Shown: positions 61,037 to 64,000 of the stretch, piece after piece | Numbering within the stretch: the stretch's first letter is position 1 | How the letters are laid out: every line of letters begins with the position of its first letter | The notes under the pieces: model-generated | Databases searched by the model: none | Seen by the model: only the letters and a program-made list of their open reading frames with translations | Told to the model about the DNA's origin: nothing | Translations under genes and position numbers: made by a program | Source: Streptomyces sp. B21-083 | GTDB taxonomy: Bacteria; Actinomycetota; Actinomycetes; Streptomycetales; Streptomycetaceae | NCBI RefSeq assembly: GCF_036898825.1 | Contig: NZ_JARUND010000001.1 | Span: forward strand, 682,001-746,000 | DNA: 64,000 nucleotides | Direction: 5' to 3'

Positions 61037-63013
61037 ATGCCGGTCAAGGTCAGCGTCATCGTTCCGGTGTACAACCCGGGACCGTACATCGAGGACTGCG
61101 TCGCGTCGCTGCTGCGGCAGTCGCTGCCCGCCGACGAGTACGAAGTGATCTTCGTCGACGACGGTTCCACCGACGAGACCCCGGCCCGGCTGGACCAGCT
61201 CGCCGCGGAGGAACCGCGTTTCCAGGTCATCCACCAGGAGAACTCGGGCTGGTCGGGCAAGCCGCGCAACGTCGGCATCGAGGCCTCGCGGGGCGAGTTC
61301 GTGATGTTCGTCGACAACGACGACTACCTCGGCGACGAGGCCCTTGAGCGGATGTACGAGTACGGCGTGGCCAACGGCGCCGACGTGATCGTCGGCAAGA
61401 TGGCCGGCAAGGGCCGCCCGGTGCCGGTCGAGCTGTTCCGGCACAACCATCCCAAGGCCAGTGTCGAGAACGCCCCGCTGATCGACAGCCTCACCCCGCA
61501 CAAGATGCTCCGCCGCGCGTTCCTCGACCGCATCGGCCTGCGCTTCCCCGAGGGCAGGCGGCGCCTTGAGGACCATGTCTTCGTGACCGAGGCGTATCTG
61601 CGCGCGGACAACGTCTCCGTGCTCAGCGACTACGTCTGCTACTACCACGTCAAGCGCGACGACGCCTCGAACGCGGGATTCCAGCGCTTCGACCCGGTCG
61701 GCTACTTCCGCAACCTGCGCGAGGCACTCGACGTCGTCGAGCAGTACACCGAACCGGGTGCGGTGCGCGACCGTCTCTACCGGCGCTGGCTGCGCAACGA
61801 GATGGTCGAGCGGATGCGCTCCAACCGGCTTCTCAAGCTGCCGGAGGACTACCGCAAGGAGATGTTCGACGAGATCCGCGGGGTCGTCGTCGAGCGCTTC
61901 GGCCCGGGTGTCGCGAACGGTATGCAGGAGGCGCAGCGGATCGTGGCCGCGCTGATCGCCGCCGACCGTCTTGACGACGTGGTGGCGTTCGCCGAGTGGG
62001 AGGCGTCCCTCGCCCCGACGGCCACCCCGCAGAGCGTGGAATGGCGGGACGGGGTCCTGCACGTCGGCTTCACCGCCGAGTTCACCTCGCGCGGCAAGCC
62101 GATGACGTTCCCCGCCGAGGATGACAGCGACGGCGCCGACCTGGACGGCACGCCCACCGACGCCGACGACGCGATCGCCCGGGTGGGCGCGTCCACCGTC
62201 GCCCGGTTCGGGAGCGCGACAGCCGACTTCCTGGTGCGCGAGCGGACCACCGCGGCCCAGTTCTTCCAGCCGGTCGAGCTGACCCGCGAGACCCTCCCGG
62301 CCGACGAGGACGGGCAGGTGCGGCTGGTGCTGCGCGGCACGGCCACCGTCGACCCCGGCACGGCGGCGGGCGGCGTGGCACTCGGCGGCGGTCTCTTCGA
62401 CGTGTTCGTCCGGATCAAGCTGGGCGGCTGGACCCGTGAGTGCCGTCTCGGCCCGGTCAAGCTGGACCCCCGCCCGGTGCCGCAGGCCGGTGTGGTCGCC
62501 GGCCGTGTGATCCTGCCGTACTGGACGGCGAAGCAGGCGACGCTGTCCCTGGACGTCGACCGCGCCGTCAAGGGTGTGGGCCTCGGCCGCCTCAAGCCGG
62601 ACGATGTCACCATCACGGGTGACCGTCTGCGCGTGGCACTGCCCCTGCACGTGCCCGGCGACACCAAGACGCTGCTGCGGCTGACCTCGTCGGCGGTCGC
62701 CGAGTCCGTGGAGGTGCCTGGCACGCTGTCCGGCGCTTCCGACGGCTCGGGTTCGTTCGTCGAGGCGACGCTGCCCGGCGGCGCCCTGGCCGACGGGACG
62801 TGGAAGCCGTCGCTGTGCCTGGCCCCGGAGGCAGCCGAGCCGCGGTTCCTGGCGATGTCCGTCGGCCTGAGCGTCAAGGGCGGTCGTCCGCAGGTCGTGC
62901 GGCCCGCCAAGCCGGCCGGGCCGAGCACCGGGCAGCGAGTGGTCCGCAAGGTGCGGCGCACGCTCGGGAAGATCGCGCGCAAGGCCGGGCTGCGACGCGG
63001 AAACGGAGCCTGA
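61037..63013 (+). CDS. GT2 family glycosyltransferase, large, wall-polymer type
   Basis: 658 aa from ATG 61037. Residues 1-110 are a GT-A domain (VSVIVPVYNPGPYIEDCVAS, VIFVDDGSTDETP, NSGWSGKPRNVGIEASRGEF, FVDNDDYL with the DxD). The middle 200 residues are helical (RMYEYGVANGADVIVG, PHKMLRRAFLDRIGLRFPEG) as in TagA/SpsA-like wall glycopolymer transferases. The C-terminal 280 residues are beta-strand-rich and end in a basic tail (VRKVRRTLGKIARKAGLRRG), possibly membrane-associating. It is followed four bases later by rfbC, suggesting a surface polysaccharide pathway. Confidence 0.87.
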   Translation: MPVKVSVIVPVYNPGPYIEDCVASLLRQSLPADEYEVIFVDDGSTDETPARLDQLAAEEPRFQVIHQENSGWSGKPRNVGIEASRGEFVMFVDNDDYLGDEALERMYEYGVANGADVIVGKMAGKGRPVPVELFRHNHPKASVENAPLIDSLTPHKMLRRAFLDRIGLRFPEGRRRLEDHVFVTEAYLRADNVSVLSDYVCYYHVKRDDASNAGFQRFDPVGYFRNLREALDVVEQYTEPGAVRDRLYRRWLRNEMVERMRSNRLLKLPEDYRKEMFDEIRGVVVERFGPGVANGMQEAQRIVAALIAADRLDDVVAFAEWEASLAPTATPQSVEWRDGVLHVGFTAEFTSRGKPMTFPAEDDSDGADLDGTPTDADDAIARVGASTVARFGSATADFLVRERTTAAQFFQPVELTRETLPADEDGQVRLVLRGTATVDPGTAAGGVALGGGLFDVFVRIKLGGWTRECRLGPVKLDPRPVPQAGVVAGRVILPYWTAKQATLSLDVDRAVKGVGLGRLKPDDVTITGDRLRVALPLHVPGDTKTLLRLTSSAVAESVEVPGTLSGASDGSGSFVEATLPGGALADGTWKPSLCLAPEAAEPRFLAMSVGLSVKGGRPQVVRPAKPAGPSTGQRVVRKVRRTLGKIARKAGLRRGNGA

Positions 63014-63017
63014 CAGC

Positions 63018-63617
63018 ATGCGAGCACTGGACATCGAAGGCGCCTGGGTACTCGAGCCGAAGATCTTCCCGGACGACCGGGGCGCCTTCCATGAGTGGTA
63101 CCGGGGCGAGGAGTTCCGTGAGGCCACCGGTTACGACCTGTCCCTCGCGCAGGCGAACTGCTCGGTCTCACGCCGGGGCGTCGTACGCGGGGTGCACTTC
63201 TCCGACGTACCGCCGAGCCAGGCCAAGTACGTGACGTGCGTACGCGGGGCGGTCCTGGACGTCGTGGTGGACATCCGGGTCGGCTCGCCCACGTACGGGC
63301 AGTGGGAGGCGGTGCGGCTCGACGACGAGACCCGGCACGCGGTGTTCCTCGCGGAAGGCCTCGGGCACGCCTTCATGGCGCTCACCGACGACGCCACCGT
63401 GGTGTACCTGTGTTCGACGGGGTACGCGCCGGGGCGTGAGCACGGGGTGCATCCGCTCGACCCGGAGCTGGGCATCGCCTGGCCGGAGGGCATCGAGCCC
63501 GTGCTGTCGGAGAAGGACGCCGAGGCGCCCACGCTGGCCGAGGCGAAGGCGGCCGGGCTGCTGCCGTCGTACGAGGAGTGCGCGGCCTACTACGCGGGGC
63601 TGCGCGCCGACCGGTAG
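63018..63617 (+). CDS. rfbC: dTDP-4-dehydrorhamnose 3,5-epimerase
   Basis: 199 aa cupin-fold enzyme. IFPDDRGAFHEWYRGEEF at the start, GVVRGVHFSDVPPSQAKYV with the catalytic His, and GLGHAFMALTDDATVVYLCS are RmlC signatures. It makes dTDP-4-dehydro-L-rhamnose for surface polymers or glycosylated products. The other dTDP-rhamnose genes (rmlA, B, D) are not in the window and may lie beyond its right edge. Confidence 0.9.
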   Translation: MRALDIEGAWVLEPKIFPDDRGAFHEWYRGEEFREATGYDLSLAQANCSVSRRGVVRGVHFSDVPPSQAKYVTCVRGAVLDVVVDIRVGSPTYGQWEAVRLDDETRHAVFLAEGLGHAFMALTDDATVVYLCSTGYAPGREHGVHPLDPELGIAWPEGIEPVLSEKDAEAPTLAEAKAAGLLPSYEECAAYYAGLRADR

Positions 63618-63655
63618 CTCCCGAACCGGACGAGTACCAGAACGAGTACCAGAAA

Positions 63656-63697
63656 GGCCTGCGGCCCGGCTGCTGATCAGCAGCCGGGCCGCAGGCC
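63656..63697. terminator. 42-nt perfect palindrome (terminator)
   Basis: The segment is completely self-complementary over 42 bases around TGATCA, forming a 21-bp stem with no loop; TGATCA must open in RNA. It separates rfbC from the convergent partial gene at the right edge. Just before it, ACGAGTACCAGA is directly duplicated (63630-63641 and 63642-63653). Confidence 0.88.
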
Positions 63698-63713
63698 GTT
63701 GTCCGGTTCCGCG

Positions 63714-64000
63714 TCAGCGGGAGGTGCTCAGCGGCTGCAGGCTGCGTCGCAGCTGCTCCAGGCCTCGCGAGCGCTTGGTGCCGCGGTTGCGGGACTTGAC
63801 GAGGGGGGCCCAGAAGGCGGCCTCGATCAGGGTCTCCGGCTTGATCGCCGGCGTCCGCTCCAGGACGCTCTCCGGCACCTTCTGCGGGTCCGGGACCTCG
63901 AACTCCGCGATGATCTCGTCGTACTTGTCCTTCAGTACGGTGTTGTCGGGGTCGGCGCCGAAGACGATGAGCTGTCCGGTGGGCGCGGTGTCGACGAGGA
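63714..64000 (-). CDS. C-terminal part of an unrecognised protein, runs off the right edge
   Basis: The minus-strand frame is open from the window edge to TGA at 63714-63716, about 95 codons with strong Streptomyces codon bias. The readable part contains LIVFGADPDNTVLKDKYDEI, EFEVPDPQKVPESVLE and a basic tail (KSRNRGTKRSRGLEQLRRSL). No family is recognised. Its position next to GT2 and rfbC suggests a role in surface polymer synthesis. Confidence 0.75.
   Translation of the reverse strand, partial: LVDTAPTGQLIVFGADPDNTVLKDKYDEIIAEFEVPDPQKVPESVLERTPAIKPETLIEAAFWAPLVKSRNRGTKRSRGLEQLRRSLQPLSTSR

Noticed and set aside
60971..63127. Minus-strand frame opposite the GT2 gene
   Set aside because: Mirror of the coding frame; no recognisable motifs, while the plus strand has a full GT-A domain.

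Overview
The window is high-GC actinobacterial DNA, almost certainly from a Streptomyces chromosome. Support for this: very strong G/C bias at third codon positions, common GTG and TTG starts, mycothiol-dependent formaldehyde oxidation, XRE-DUF5753/DUF397 gene pairs, paired DUF574-type methyltransferases, an NsdA-like regulator, an ECF41/SigJ sigma factor, and the G/C-rich dispersed elements typical of Streptomyces intergenic regions. No rRNA, tRNA, IS element, prophage or CRISPR array was seen. Most of it reads as core or near-core chromosome.

Layout. 1-4268: tail of an RbsA/RbsC-type sugar ABC importer, a tiny overlapping Asn-rich ORF and a YtcJ-like amidohydrolase. 4388-5629: a TetR regulator and a zinc-ribbon/OB-fold protein that share CACTGAGTG palindromes. 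5812-9050: a large secreted hydrolase and an F420-type oxidoreductase. 9114-14618 (minus): a D-glucarate-type catabolic operon (dehydratase, KdgD aldolase-family enzyme, ABC importer) with a recognisable promoter and a palindromic operator. 14806-17483: a methyltransferase and a membrane-anchored trypsin-like protease. 17593-23463: a ROK repressor divergent from a second sugar ABC importer plus oxidoreductase. 23497-26612: L,D-transpeptidase, SDR and hypothetical genes.

26638-31791 is a regulatory cluster: HATPase anti-sigma-like protein with a 24-residue coupled ORF, NsdA-like TPR regulator, XRE/DUF397 pair, a degenerate P-loop kinase-like protein behind a short coupled ORF, and a methyltransferase paralogous to the one at 14806. 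31879-38943: esterase with a 20-bp palindromic operator, ECF41 sigma factor and NDH-2-like flavoprotein with an ECF41-type promoter, secreted dipeptidase-like protein, TetR and NAD(P)H:quinone reductase. 39079-43861: a two-component system divergent from a three-gene flavin-based trans-membrane electron-transfer module (ferric-reductase-like protein, FMN-binding exported protein, ApbE).

43952-49514 combines mycothiol-dependent formaldehyde oxidation with a sulfur-handling regulon: MBL-rhodanese fusion, TauE exporter, CstR-like persulfide sensor and rhodanese-DUF2892 protein, linked by three TACCC-GGGTA operators. 49800-55741: exporter, decayed PLP-decarboxylase remnant, small secreted protein, a ZTP riboswitch whose only direct ORF is a 17-residue FolD-like stub, a 93-bp tandem repeat and a glycosyltransferase. 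55945-64000: YncE-like propeller, GH5 endoglycoceramidase-like enzyme, XdhC, metallophosphoesterase, then a cell-surface polymer segment (GT2, RmlC, partial unknown gene).

The strongest candidates for new biology are the ZTP riboswitch with the FolD stub, the CstR-like sulfur regulon beside mycothiol formaldehyde oxidation, and the two-component/flavinylation module with an 11-bp direct-repeat operator.
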